The notes: generated by a model not told the origin, from the sequence alone. DNA of 64,000 nucleotides from Polaromonas sp. (GCF_029945925.1 NZ_JAQSDN010000062.1:1-64000); one strand, 5' to 3'. Shown: positions 26,434 to 36,542, numbered from the stretch's first letter. A program made the numbers and translations.

Positions 26434-27999
26434 ATGCTCCGCTGCGACCGTACACCTGCCTGGGGAGCGCTGCAGGCGCACTACGCCACGGCCGGCAAAA
26501 GCTTCGACCTGCGTGAGGCCTTTGCCGCCGATCCGAAGCGTTTTGCCGACTTCAGCCAGGACGCGCCGCATGTGTTTGCCGACCTGTCGAAAAACCTGAT
26601 TGATGCCGAAACGCAGACCCTGTTGCTGGAGCTGGCGCGCCAGTGCGGGCTGGAGGAGCATCGCGACGCGATGTTTGCGGGGGAAAAAATCAACCGCACG
26701 GAAAACCGTGCCGTTTTGCATTTTCTGTTGAGAAATCCGGCTCCAGCCCATGGTGGGCGGGCGCCGGCAGCTCCTGAAAAGATAGCAGAAGAACTTGCCG
26801 AAGTGCATCAGACACTCGACGCCATGCTGGCTTACGCCGAGCAGCTGCGGCAGGACGAGGCCATCACCGACATCGTCAACATCGGTATCGGCGGGTCCGA
26901 CCTCGGGCCGCAGATGGCGGTGCTGGCGCTGGATGAATTCCGCCTGTCGGGCAAGCGCTTGCACTTTGTCTCCAATGTCGACGGTCAGGAACTGGCCGGC
27001 GTGCTGGCGCCACTGAAGCCGCAGAACACCCTGTTCCTGATTGCCTCCAAGACTTTCACCACCATCGAAACCATGACCAACGCCGCCTCGGCAAAACACT
27101 GGTTTGAGGCGCAGGGCGGCACCAACATCGCCCGCCATTTCGCCGCGTTGACCACCAACGTCGCGGCGGCCCGGGACTTCGGCATCAACACCACCTTCGG
27201 CTTCTGGGACTGGGTTGGCGGGCGTTATTCGCTGTGGTCGGCGATCGGCCTGCCGCTGGCCATCGCCATCGGCGCTCAGCGTTTTCGCGACTTTCTGGGC
27301 GGCGCCCATGCCATGGACGAGCACTTCCGCAATGCGCCGCTGGCGCAGAACCTGCCGGCGCGCCTGGGCCTGCTGGATGTCTGGTACCGCAACTTCCACG
27401 GTTTCACCAGCCGCAGCATTGCGCCCTACAGCAGCGTCCTGCGCCGCCTGCCGGCCTACCTGCAACAGCTCGAGATGGAGAGCAACGGAAAACGTGTCGG
27501 TCTGGATGGGCAGGCCCTGCCATTCGCGACGGCGCCGGTGCTCTGGGGCGAGCCCGGCACCAATGGCCAGCATGCCTACTTCCAGATGCTGCACCAGGGC
27601 ACCGAAGTGGTTCCGGTTGAGTTTGTTGCCGTCAAGCGGGCCGCGTGCAGCCTGCCGGGTCACCATAACAAGCTGCTGGCCAACGTGCTGGCCCAGGCGC
27701 AGGCCCTGATGCAGGGAAAGAGCGACGACGGTGGTCATCAACACTTCCCCGGCAACCGCCCCAGCACTTTCCTGCTGCTGGAAGCGCTGACCCCGGCCAG
27801 CCTGGGCGCCCTGATTGCCCTGCAGGAGCACCGCGTGTTTGTCAGCGGCGCGATCTGGGGGATCAACAGTTTTGACCAGTGGGGCGTCGAGCTGGGCAAG
27901 GTGCTGGCCAGGGGCCTGGAGGGCCGGCTGGACTCGGGAGATACCGCTGGACTGGACGCTTCGACGGCCGGCCTGCTGCAGCGCCTGCGCTTTTCCTGA
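26434..27999 (+). CDS. pgi: Glucose-6-phosphate isomerase
   Basis: Pgi interconverts glucose-6-phosphate and fructose-6-phosphate. The 521-residue product has the family signatures GGRYSLWSAIGLPLA, GEPGTNGQHAYFQMLHQGT and IGIGGSDLGPQM. Around residues 103-120, NPAPAHGGRAPAAPEKIAE is encoded by a copy of the AGCT dispersed repeat (26739-26791); most relatives have a shorter stretch there. ATG at 26434 follows AGGGAAACC; an in-frame GTG at 26422 overlaps the tal stop and is an alternative. Confidence 0.95.
   Translation: MLRCDRTPAWGALQAHYATAGKSFDLREAFAADPKRFADFSQDAPHVFADLSKNLIDAETQTLLLELARQCGLEEHRDAMFAGEKINRTENRAVLHFLLRNPAPAHGGRAPAAPEKIAEELAEVHQTLDAMLAYAEQLRQDEAITDIVNIGIGGSDLGPQMAVLALDEFRLSGKRLHFVSNVDGQELAGVLAPLKPQNTLFLIASKTFTTIETMTNAASAKHWFEAQGGTNIARHFAALTTNVAAARDFGINTTFGFWDWVGGRYSLWSAIGLPLAIAIGAQRFRDFLGGAHAMDEHFRNAPLAQNLPARLGLLDVWYRNFHGFTSRSIAPYSSVLRRLPAYLQQLEMESNGKRVGLDGQALPFATAPVLWGEPGTNGQHAYFQMLHQGTEVVPVEFVAVKRAACSLPGHHNKLLANVLAQAQALMQGKSDDGGHQHFPGNRPSTFLLLEALTPASLGALIALQEHRVFVSGAIWGINSFDQWGVELGKVLARGLEGRLDSGDTAGLDASTAGLLQRLRFS
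26739..26791 (-). repeat. AGCT-type dispersed repeat inside pgi
   Basis: Reverse orientation: GGCTCCAGCCCATGG, GGCGCCGGCAGC, TCCTGAAAAGATAGC. All elements are in the same order as in the other copies. It is in frame and encodes a Pro/Ala-rich surface-like stretch of Pgi. Confidence 0.75.
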
Positions 28000-28057
28000 A
28001 TAACCCGGATTCCCCCAAACCGCCGCCGGGTAATCAGAACATCGCGGACGGCGGGTG

Positions 28058-28106
28058 CCTGAGTCGGAGAGCATTCACGGGTTTTCTTCAACCCATGACT
28101 CAGGAG
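28058..28106 (+). promoter_or_regulatory. Hairpin overlapping the ribosome binding site of the MBL gene
   Basis: CCTGAGTC (28058-28065) and GACTCAGG (28097-28104) are perfectly complementary. Between them is an inner hairpin GGGTT-TTCTTC-AACCC. The right arm ends in the Shine-Dalgarno AGGAG (28102-28106) of the following gene, so the folded RNA would hide the ribosome site. Confidence 0.5.
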
Positions 28107-28114
28107 ATATTCAA

Positions 28115-29086
28115 ATGATGAATCGCCGTGACCTGCTCGTCGGAGGGGGTGCCGCCACCGTCGCTTATCTGGCCGGATCCTTCGTACCTCTGGTGGCGCA
28201 GAACGCCCCGAATTTCGGTGCACCCAGCGTCGTGCAGGTGGGTTATCGCAAGCAGAAGCTGGGCGATATGGAAGTCATTGCGCTGAACGATGGCGTGGTG
28301 CGCCGCCCGCTGGCGGCGGAGTTTGTGCGCAACGCGCCATTGGCAGAGGTGCAGGAACTGCTGCGTTCGCAGAATCTCCCCACCGAGTACGTGGACGTTC
28401 CCTACACCGCGTTCCTGATCGTCGCCGGCAACCGCCGCGTGCTGATAGACACCGGTTTTGCCGACAACGGCCCCGCCACCACGGGCCGGCTGCAGGCCAA
28501 CCTGAACGCCGCCGGCTTCACGGTCAATGACATCGACACCGTGGTGATCAGCCATCACCATGGCGACCACATCAACGGCCTGCGCAGCAAGGCGGGCCAG
28601 CTGGTGTTCCCCAAAGCCAAAATCATGGTGCCCAGCGTCGAGCACGCTTTCTGGATGGACGAGGCCAGAATGGCCGCGGCGCCGGACGCCATGAAGGGCG
28701 CCTTCCAGAACGTACGCCGTGTCTTCGGCGGCCTGGGCGCCGACCAGCTGGTCCAGTTCCAGGCGGGGCAGGACATCCTGCCGGGCGTCACCACCACAGC
28801 CGCCTACGGCCACACCCCGGGCATGGTGACGGTCAGCGCGCAAAGCCGGGGTGAGAAGTTTGCTTATCTGGCTGACCTGACCAATGTGCCCCAGCTGTTC
28901 GCCCGCAATCCGGACTGGTCTGTGGTTTTTGACATGAACCCCGAGCAGGCGCGCCAGACCCGTCGCTCGGTATTTGAGATGGTGGTCAACGAGAAGGTCA
29001 TGGCCGGTGGCTTCCACTTCCCTTTCCCGGCCTTCGGCCGCATCGAGAAGATGGGCAACGGTTACGACTTCAAGCCGGTGGCCTGA
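28115..29086 (+). CDS. MBL-fold metallo-hydrolase with probable Tat signal
   Basis: A 323-residue metallo-beta-lactamase-fold protein. The metal-binding motif is VISHHHGDHINGL (HxHxDH, about residues 145-157), with a later ligand in TTTAAYGHTPGM. The N-terminus MNRRDLLVGGGAATVAYLAG resembles a twin-arginine signal, so the enzyme probably folds in the cytoplasm and acts in the periplasm. Substrate is unknown; relatives include lactonases and quorum-quenching enzymes, but nothing here decides it. ATG at 28115 follows AGGAG. Confidence 0.83.
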   Translation: MMNRRDLLVGGGAATVAYLAGSFVPLVAQNAPNFGAPSVVQVGYRKQKLGDMEVIALNDGVVRRPLAAEFVRNAPLAEVQELLRSQNLPTEYVDVPYTAFLIVAGNRRVLIDTGFADNGPATTGRLQANLNAAGFTVNDIDTVVISHHHGDHINGLRSKAGQLVFPKAKIMVPSVEHAFWMDEARMAAAPDAMKGAFQNVRRVFGGLGADQLVQFQAGQDILPGVTTTAAYGHTPGMVTVSAQSRGEKFAYLADLTNVPQLFARNPDWSVVFDMNPEQARQTRRSVFEMVVNEKVMAGGFHFPFPAFGRIEKMGNGYDFKPVA

Positions 29087-29103
29087 TCCTGAATGTGCAA
29101 CAA

Positions 29104-29137
29104 CAACCCGCAGGGCTGACGCCCTGCGGGTTTTTTG
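29104..29137 (+). terminator. Rho-independent terminator after the MBL gene
   Basis: ACCCGCAGGGC and GCCCTGCGGGT arms around a short loop, followed by TTTTTT. The opposite strand lacks a good T-run, so it mainly serves the rightward gene. Confidence 0.93.
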
Positions 29138-29176
29138 TTGCTTGCGCGGGGTCGCAGACAGGGTCCTCTGCGCTGC

Positions 29177-30169
29177 TCACGCCGCGATTTTCTGCGGCAT
29201 GTTGATGGCGTCGGGTGGGGTTTTGCCCTGCAGCACCGCAATGATGTTGTCTGCAGCACTTTGCTCGATGGCGATGCGTACACGGTGCACAGCCGAGCCG
29301 ATGTGGGGCGTGAAGACGGTGTTCTCCTGCGCCAGCAGTTCGTCGGAAATGGACCGTGGCCGGTCGTCCAGCTGCCAGTCCTCACAGGCAAACACGTCAG
29401 CGGCATAACCACCGAGGCGGCCGGCTTGTAGTGCCCGCAGCACCGCCGACTCGTCCACCACCGATCCCCGCCCGATGTTGATGACGAGCTGGCCGGCCCT
29501 GGCCTGCTCAAACTGGGGATCGCCCATCAGGTGGCGGGTCGTGGACGTGAGCGGGGCAGCCACAAACAGAAAGTCGGCTTGTCTGGCAGCGGCTTCCAGT
29601 GAAACCATCTCGACGCCCGCAGGTGTCGCATCGGGGTCCACCCCCAGGATGCGCGCGCAGCCAAAGCCGGACAGTCGTTGCACGATTGCCCGCCCGACCT
29701 GGCCGAGCCCAACAACGGCGGCGACGGAACCGTGTAAACCGGTTCCGTAAAAATGGGTACGCCACCCTGCGAAATCGCCAGATCGGACATAGTTGTCTCC
29801 CTGACGCACATGCCGCGCCAGTGTGATCGCCAGGCCGACGGCCAGCTCCGCCGTCGGCTCGGTGAGCAGATCCGGCACGATGCTGAGCCAGACGCCGGCC
29901 TGAGTGCAGGCCTGTACGTCGAAGTTGTCAAAACCCTTGAGTGCGCAGGCGACGATCTCCAGCTGCGGCGCGGAGCGAAGCAGTTCATGGCCGACCTGAT
30001 CGGTCATGAAACCCATGATGGCTGTGGCCTGGGTCGCCCGCCGCATCACCTCTGACGCGGGCCAGGGTTCGGGGCTGGTGTTCATGTCGAGTTCGCCATG
30101 GGCGGACAGGCGGCGCTGGACGTCTTCATGGATGCGCTGGGTGACCAGAATTTTCGGGCGATTGCTCAT
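29177..30169 (-). CDS. ptxD: Phosphite (phosphonate) dehydrogenase PtxD
   Basis: PtxD oxidises phosphite to phosphate with NAD as acceptor. The 330-residue protein belongs to the D-2-hydroxyacid dehydrogenase family, but several stretches agree closely with the Pseudomonas stutzeri PtxD as known from the literature: CALKGFDNFDV (with Lys78), GVWL then VPDLLTEPTAELA, FYGTGL and LGGYAADVF. The NAD motif is GLGQVG (about 154-159). The catalytic residues fit Arg234 (GRGSVVDE), Glu263 (ACEDW) and His289 (TPHIGSA). It is the last gene of the transport operon ptxABC. A glyoxylate-type dehydrogenase is less likely given these matches. Confidence 0.9.
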   Translation of the reverse strand: MSNRPKILVTQRIHEDVQRRLSAHGELDMNTSPEPWPASEVMRRATQATAIMGFMTDQVGHELLRSAPQLEIVACALKGFDNFDVQACTQAGVWLSIVPDLLTEPTAELAVGLAITLARHVRQGDNYVRSGDFAGWRTHFYGTGLHGSVAAVVGLGQVGRAIVQRLSGFGCARILGVDPDATPAGVEMVSLEAAARQADFLFVAAPLTSTTRHLMGDPQFEQARAGQLVINIGRGSVVDESAVLRALQAGRLGGYAADVFACEDWQLDDRPRSISDELLAQENTVFTPHIGSAVHRVRIAIEQSAADNIIAVLQGKTPPDAINMPQKIAA

Positions 30170-30191
30170 TGAATTGTTTGTGGGAATATGG

Positions 30192-31004
30192 TTATTTGAG
30201 TTTTCGTCGCAGGGCTGCGCCTATGCTGTCGACCACCAGCACACAGGCCAGGATCGCCAGCAATATCGCCGACACCTCGTCGTACTTGATGAGCCGCAAT
30301 GCGGCCATCAGCTCGAAACCAATACCGCCGGCGCCGACAATGCCCAGCACCGCGGAGGCGCGGAAGTGGTATTCCCAGCGGTAGATGGTGATGTCGGCCA
30401 GTTGGGGGAGCACCTGCGGCAGTACGGCATGAGTGATCACCTGCAAGCGGCTTGCCCCTGCGGCGCTGGCCGCTTCCAGCGGCTTGGGGTCCACATGCTC
30501 AATCGATTCGGCATAAAACTTGGCCACCATCCCCATGGAATGCAGCGCCAGAGCCAGCACCCCGGGCAGGGCGCCAAAACCGACCACGGCCACAAACAGG
30601 ATGCCCAGAATGATTTCCGGGACCGACCGGAATGCCGCCAGAAAAACACGCGTGACGCGGTAAACCACGGCGTTGGGCGTGGTGTTGGGCGCCGCCATCA
30701 GGGCCAGAGGCAGTGAAAAGAGGACCGCCAGCGCTGTGCCGGCAATCGACATGGCCAGCGTATCGAGCAGGGGTTTAAGCCAGCTCTGCCAGCGCGAAAA
30801 GTCGGGCGGCACCATTTCGGAGGCCAACTGTGCCACCGCCGGTGCGCCTTCGGCAAAGCGCGCCAGGTCAAAAAAGCCGGTGAGCCACAGCGCGCCCAGG
30901 CAAACCGCGACGATGCAGGCCACCAGCCTTGCCTGGCGGCCCGATTGCCTGCGGGCGTGCGTGAGGATCTGCGCGTAGCGCGCTGTCGCCGGCAGGGTCG
31001 TCAT
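30192..31004 (-). CDS. ptxC: Phosphite/phosphonate ABC transporter permease
   Basis: A 270-residue inner-membrane permease of the PhnE/PtxC type with about six hydrophobic segments. The coupling loop EAASAAGASRLQVITHAVLP and the late motif VGAGGIGFELMAALR are characteristic of phosphonate permeases. Its start overlaps the ptxB stop (ATGA), and ptxD follows after 22 bases. The name ptxC rather than phnE rests on its partner genes. Confidence 0.88.
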   Translation of the reverse strand: MTTLPATARYAQILTHARRQSGRQARLVACIVAVCLGALWLTGFFDLARFAEGAPAVAQLASEMVPPDFSRWQSWLKPLLDTLAMSIAGTALAVLFSLPLALMAAPNTTPNAVVYRVTRVFLAAFRSVPEIILGILFVAVVGFGALPGVLALALHSMGMVAKFYAESIEHVDPKPLEAASAAGASRLQVITHAVLPQVLPQLADITIYRWEYHFRASAVLGIVGAGGIGFELMAALRLIKYDEVSAILLAILACVLVVDSIGAALRRKLK

Positions 31005-31870
31005 TTGGTTTTGGCCAGATCGAGCTTGAGCAGCGTGGCGGTTTCGCGCAACACGTCGTAGGCCTTGTCGTCGGTGGCGGCGAAACCCTCGATGCGGAAA
31101 GCCTTGAGGACTTCCTTGTCCTTCATTGTCAGGAATGCGGCCCGAATTGCCTGCTTCAACCCCGGCGCGAGGTTGCCCTGCATCACCATGGGGTAATTGG
31201 GAATCGGCGGAGACAGGTCCAGTTGCACCACTTTGCTGGCGTCTATCGAGCCTTTTGCCACCAGATTGTCGAAAATCGCTTTGGAGAGCGCGCCGGCCGG
31301 GACCTGCCCTGCCTGCACTGCGCGGGCTACCGCGTCGTGAGCGCCGAGGTGCACCGGTTTGTAATCTTTCGTGCCGTCCAGCCCGGCCTTCTTGAGAAGG
31401 TGGGCGCGCGGCGCCAAGTGGCTGGAGGTCGAGGCCTGGTCGCCAAAGGCAAAGGGCTGGCCCTTGATGTCTGCCAACGTCTTCACCGGCCCGCCTGCGG
31501 TGGCGATCAGGATGGAGTTGTAGGTTGGAGAACCGCGCTCCACGCCGACGGCAAAGGGCTCGATCTCGGGTGCGCGGGACTTGGCCAGCACGTACGAAAA
31601 CGGGCCGAAATACGCCACTTCGATGCGGCCGAAACGCATGGCTTCGATCATCGAGGAGTAGTCGGTGGTGACGATGAGCTCAATGTCTTTCTTGAGGGTC
31701 TGCTCGAGATACTGCTTGAGGGGCTGGGCGTTCTGGATCAGCGTGGCGGCGTTTTCGTCGGGCAGCAAGGCGACGCGAAGTTTGGCCGGATCTTTGCCCT
31801 GGGCAACAGCAGGGACAGCCAGACTGGTGGCCAGGACGGCGAGGGCGAGCAGATGGTGGCGACGGTTCAT
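31001..31870 (-). CDS. ptxB: Phosphite/phosphonate-binding periplasmic protein
   Basis: A 289-residue PhnD/PtxB family binding protein. A signal peptide spans about residues 1-24 (ending AVPAVAQ). The fold begins LRVALLPDENAATLIQNAQPL and contains the family motif EVAYFGPFSYVLAKS, whose Tyr, Ser and Tyr residues contact the phosphonate group in relatives. It lies in the middle of the operon, overlapping the gene on either side by four bases. The likely ligand is phosphite, by association with ptxD. Confidence 0.88.
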   Translation of the reverse strand: MNRRHHLLALAVLATSLAVPAVAQGKDPAKLRVALLPDENAATLIQNAQPLKQYLEQTLKKDIELIVTTDYSSMIEAMRFGRIEVAYFGPFSYVLAKSRAPEIEPFAVGVERGSPTYNSILIATAGGPVKTLADIKGQPFAFGDQASTSSHLAPRAHLLKKAGLDGTKDYKPVHLGAHDAVARAVQAGQVPAGALSKAIFDNLVAKGSIDASKVVQLDLSPPIPNYPMVMQGNLAPGLKQAIRAAFLTMKDKEVLKAFRIEGFAATDDKAYDVLRETATLLKLDLAKTK

Positions 31871-32727
31871 GACAGGGCTCCAGTAGGTTGCAAATGGGCG
31901 AGGTTGGGGAGATGGGGTTTGGGGGGTGCTGTCTCGCCTGCAGGGCGATACAGGCTTTGTGCGCGGCCTTGGGTCAGCTCGCCCGGCGCGCCATCGAAGA
32001 CAACGGAGCCAGCTTGCAATCCCACAATGCGGTCGGCAAACTGGCGTGCAAATTCGACCTGGTGCAGGCTGACAATGAGCGTCAAGCCATCACCGCGGCA
32101 AATGCCGTGCAGCAGCGCCAGCAGGCGCTCGGCGGTGCTCGGGTCCAGGCTGGCCACCGGCTCGTCGGCCAGCAGCACCTTGGGTTGTTGCACCAGGGCC
32201 CTGGCAATGCCCACCCGCTGCTGCTGGCCGCCAGACAACTGGTCGGCACGGTCCAGCGCACGGTCCAGCAAGCCGACCCGGTCCAGCGCGGCCAATGCGC
32301 CTTCCTTTTCGGCCCGCGACCATGGGGCCAGGGTGGACAGGGCGCTGTGGTATCCCAACCGGCCCATCAGCACATTGGCGAGAACGGACAGCCGGCCGAT
32401 CAGGTGATGCTGCTGAAACACCATGCCCGTTTGCCGGCGGTGACGACGCAGGTTGGCGGGCTCCGACAAGGTCCCGATGTCGGTGGCCACGACCTGCCCC
32501 GCCCCGGGGCGAACCAGCCCGTTCAATGAACGCAGCAGCGTGGACTTGCCCGCACCCGATGCGCCCAGCAGGACGACAAACTCTCCCTGTACAAAATCCA
32601 GGGAGGTTGGATGCAAGGCGCGCGTGCCATTGTCGTAGGTGACCTCGATCGCCTCGGTGCGCAAGGCGACGGGTGCTTGCCTTGCAACGTGAAAAGCGCG
32701 GGAAGCAACTGCAGCGTGAGAGTTCAT
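31867..32727 (-). CDS. ptxA: Phosphite/phosphonate ABC transporter ATPase
   Basis: A 286-residue ATPase of the PhnC/PtxA type: Walker A GASGAGKST, signature LSGGQQQRVGIARAL, Walker B VLLADEPVASLDP. MNSHAAVA at 32727 is chosen as the start; the frame continues upstream but runs antisense into the divergent regulator gene, so the longer form is unlikely. It is the first gene of the four-gene leftward operon; its stop overlaps the ptxB start by four bases. Confidence 0.88.
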   Translation of the reverse strand: MNSHAAVASRAFHVARQAPVALRTEAIEVTYDNGTRALHPTSLDFVQGEFVVLLGASGAGKSTLLRSLNGLVRPGAGQVVATDIGTLSEPANLRRHRRQTGMVFQQHHLIGRLSVLANVLMGRLGYHSALSTLAPWSRAEKEGALAALDRVGLLDRALDRADQLSGGQQQRVGIARALVQQPKVLLADEPVASLDPSTAERLLALLHGICRGDGLTLIVSLHQVEFARQFADRIVGLQAGSVVFDGAPGELTQGRAQSLYRPAGETAPPKPHLPNLAHLQPTGALS

Positions 32728-32812
32728 GACAGTTCGGCCAGTTTGATGTGAAGAGCAGACCCCGGTTGAGGACCCTTGGCACCCAGTATCTGCAGCGTGC
32801 ATGACACGGGTA

Positions 32813-32864
32813 TTAATCAAACTGTCATCTCTGCCGATTAACCTATAGATCCAACCTATGGATC
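32813..32864. promoter_or_regulatory. Candidate LysR-type control region between ptxA and ptxE
   Basis: TTAAT (32813-32817) and ATTAA (32837-32841) form an inverted repeat, followed by a direct repeat CCTATAGATC / CCTATGGATC (32842-32851 and 32855-32864) that runs into the start codon of the regulator. Such repeats between divergent genes are usual for LysR regulators. The exact binding bases are not known. Confidence 0.4.
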
Positions 32865-33766
32865 TTTCGTCTTCCGCCGAATTGAAAGCGTTTGATGCCA
32901 CTGCCCGCAGCGGCAGCATGTCGGCGGCCGCCCGGCTGCTGGGCATTCGACAGCCCACCATTTCGGCGCACATTGCAGGCCTGGAAATGCGTTTTGGCGT
33001 CGAGCTTTTTGTGCGCCGTGGGCGCGGGGTCGAACTCACGACGTTTGGCCATGCACTGCACGAAGTCAGCAACCGTATTTACCGCGCCGAGCAACAGGCG
33101 GCGCTGCTGTTGCTGAGTGCGCGCAGTCAGTACGAAGGGCATCTGAAAATTTCAGCGGTGGGTCCCTACAACGTCCTGCCCATGGTCAAGAACTACCGCG
33201 CCCTGTTCCCGAAAATTCGCCTGGCGGTCAGCGTGGGCGATTCCCGGCAAATCGTCGAGCGCATCCTGGACCATCGGGACGATGTCGGCGTGCTGCTGCA
33301 TGCAGTCCACGACGAGCGGGTGTATTGCGTGCCCTACAGCCGTCAGACCTTGATTGTTTTTGCTGCTGTAACGCATCCGCTCGCGCACCTCAGGGACATG
33401 CAGCTTTCCGACCTGGAAGGCCAGGAATTTGTGTTGCGCGAACAGGGATCGCAAACACGGTCGGTGTTTGAGGCCGGATTGGCAGCGGCCGGTGTACGGG
33501 TGCGAAGTTCGCTGGAGATGGGGAGCCGGGAGGCGGTGCGGGAAGCGGTGGCACAGGGCCTGGGCCTCGGCGTTGTGGCGCAAACTGCCTTCGTGGCGGA
33601 TTCTCGCCTGGTGGTGCTGCCCATTACGGACATGGCGCTCAGTACCCATGTCCACGTGATCTGCCTGGCGGAGCGTCAGTCAGCACCGCTGATCGCCGGT
33701 TTTCTGGAGGTGGTGGACCGGCTCAAGCACGGTGACAGCGCGCAGGTGCTAGCGCCCGCTTCGTAA
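32858..33766 (+). CDS. ptxE: LysR-family regulator divergent from the ptx operon
   Basis: A 302-residue LysR regulator. The helix-turn-helix occupies about residues 5-65 (ELKAFDATARSGSMSAAARL then IRQPTISAHIAGLEMRFG) and the co-inducer domain follows. In Pseudomonas stutzeri ptxE is also LysR-type and ends the ptxABCDE operon; here it is turned round and faces ptxA. The position is what suggests that it controls phosphite genes. It could equally respond to another phosphonate, so the symbol is provisional. Confidence 0.7.
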   Translation: MDLSSSAELKAFDATARSGSMSAAARLLGIRQPTISAHIAGLEMRFGVELFVRRGRGVELTTFGHALHEVSNRIYRAEQQAALLLLSARSQYEGHLKISAVGPYNVLPMVKNYRALFPKIRLAVSVGDSRQIVERILDHRDDVGVLLHAVHDERVYCVPYSRQTLIVFAAVTHPLAHLRDMQLSDLEGQEFVLREQGSQTRSVFEAGLAAAGVRVRSSLEMGSREAVREAVAQGLGLGVVAQTAFVADSRLVVLPITDMALSTHVHVICLAERQSAPLIAGFLEVVDRLKHGDSAQVLAPAS

Positions 33767-33895
33767 GACGCAGTACCGGCGGCATCAGTGGCATGTTGTG
33801 ACAACGCCCTTCAAGGCCTGCGGGACCTGGCCTCGTTCCCGTCGAATATCATGTCGCGGGGATTCACCCTGCACACTCCTGAGGAGGAGAAAACA

Positions 33896-34207
33896 ATGAA
33901 CTTCGGTCAAGCCATCTCGACCTGCTTTTCCAAATACGCCACTTTCTCCGGGCGCGCCTCGCGCCCCGAGTTCTGGTGGTTCTCCCTTTTCCAGATTCTG
34001 ATGATGATCGCCGCATCTCTGTTCGGCGACATCGTGGCCGACTTGGTGGCCTTGGCCTTGCTGCTGCCTGCGCTCGCGGTCGGCGCTCGTCGCCTGCACG
34101 ACATCGGCAAAAGTGGCTGGTGGCAACTGATAGCCCTGACCATCATCGGTTTGCTGGTGCTGATTTACTGGTGGGCTCAGCCTGGCAATAGCGACGCTTC
34201 CGACTAG
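33896..34207 (+). CDS. DUF805 family small membrane protein
   Basis: A 103-residue inner-membrane protein of the DUF805 (YhaH-like) family, function unknown. It has the family opening FSGRASRPEFWWFSLFQIL and RRLHDIGKSGWWQLI, with three hydrophobic segments. MNFGQAI at 33896 is chosen since GAGGAGGAG sits seven bases upstream. It is followed by a terminator shared with groEL. Confidence 0.85.
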   Translation: MNFGQAISTCFSKYATFSGRASRPEFWWFSLFQILMMIAASLFGDIVADLVALALLLPALAVGARRLHDIGKSGWWQLIALTIIGLLVLIYWWAQPGNSDASD

Positions 34208-34220
34208 TTCGAGCGCTCAA

Positions 34221-34258
34221 GAAAAAACCCGCAGGGCGCGAGCCCTGCGGGTTTTTTT
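34221..34258. terminator. Bidirectional terminator between the DUF805 gene and groEL
   Basis: AAAAAACCCGCAGGGC and its complement ending GGGTTTTTTT flank a short loop. T-runs are present on both strands, so it can end the rightward DUF805 gene and the leftward groEL. Confidence 0.92.
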
Positions 34259-34304
34259 GTTTGCTGCCCGGAGAAGTCCGGACGGCGCCTGCGCAGTAGC
34301 CGGA

Positions 34305-35990
<1,686 letters not shown>

Positions 35991-36039
35991 TTACGGATGA
36001 CCGTTGTCGTGAAAGAAAGCGTAGCGAGCGGCTGTCAGG

Positions 36040-36112
36040 CCAGGCGCACCGCGCACAGCAACCGGAACGTACTCAGGTACGTGAGGATTGCGAGCACGGA
36101 GCAACGACGCAT
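36040..36112 (-). other. Imperfect inverted repeat in the groES-groEL spacer
   Basis: CGTAC-TCAG-GTACG (36068-36081) sits at the tip of a longer imperfect hairpin, with CAGCAACC on one side and GGATTGCG on the other. It lies in the mRNA between groES and groEL and may affect mRNA processing or the ratio of the two proteins. Confidence 0.4.
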
Positions 36113-36130
36113 GGCGGCCGCACAGTAGCT

Positions 36131-36421
36131 TTATTTCTCGACAACAGCGAAGAGGTCGTCTTCTTTCATGACCAGCAGTTCGTCGCCATCAACCTTGACG
36201 GTCTGGCCGCTGTATTTGCCGAACAGAACGCGGTCGCCGACCTTGACGTTCATGGCGATCAGCTCGCCCTTGTCGTTCTTCTTGCCGGGACCCACGGCCA
36301 GCACTTCGCCCTGATCGGGCTTTTCGGCGGCGCTGTCAGGAATGACGATGCCGGAGGCGGTTTTGGTTTCGTTTTCGACGCGTTTGACGATCACGCGGTC
36401 TGCGAGAGGACGAAGTTTCAT
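36131..36421 (-). CDS. groES: 10 kDa co-chaperonin GroES
   Basis: The lid of the GroEL chamber, 96 residues. It begins [18 protein letters not shown] and has the mobile loop [18 protein letters not shown] and the roof [17 protein letters not shown] at 36421 is the conserved start, after GGAGCCACC. Its promoter region carries a CIRCE operator and overlapping sigma-70 and sigma-32 motifs. Confidence 0.98.
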   Translation of the reverse strand: MKLRPLADRVIVKRVENETKTASGIVIPDSAAEKPDQGEVLAVGPGKKNDKGELIAMNVKVGDRVLFGKYSGQTVKVDGDELLVMKEDDLFAVVEK

Positions 36422-36515
36422 GGTGGCTCCTTGTTTTGAAACAATGGTTTTGAAATCAAAAAACACCCGCGCGAACGCGTGTGCCTGTGAACAGTCTGGC
36501 TTGAAAGGATTGTTG

Positions 36516-36542
36516 TTAGCACTCCATACCAGCGAGTGCTAA
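36516..36542 (-). promoter_or_regulatory. CIRCE operator (HrcA binding site) of groES-groEL
   Basis: TTAGCACTC, nine bases, GAGTGCTAA: a perfect CIRCE inverted repeat. It overlaps the expected transcription start of groES. HrcA represses from this site under normal temperature. Confidence 0.96.

Noticed and set aside
31867..33072. A longer ptxA start near 33072
   Set aside because: The extra 115 codons are antisense to the LysR gene and contain no ATPase features.
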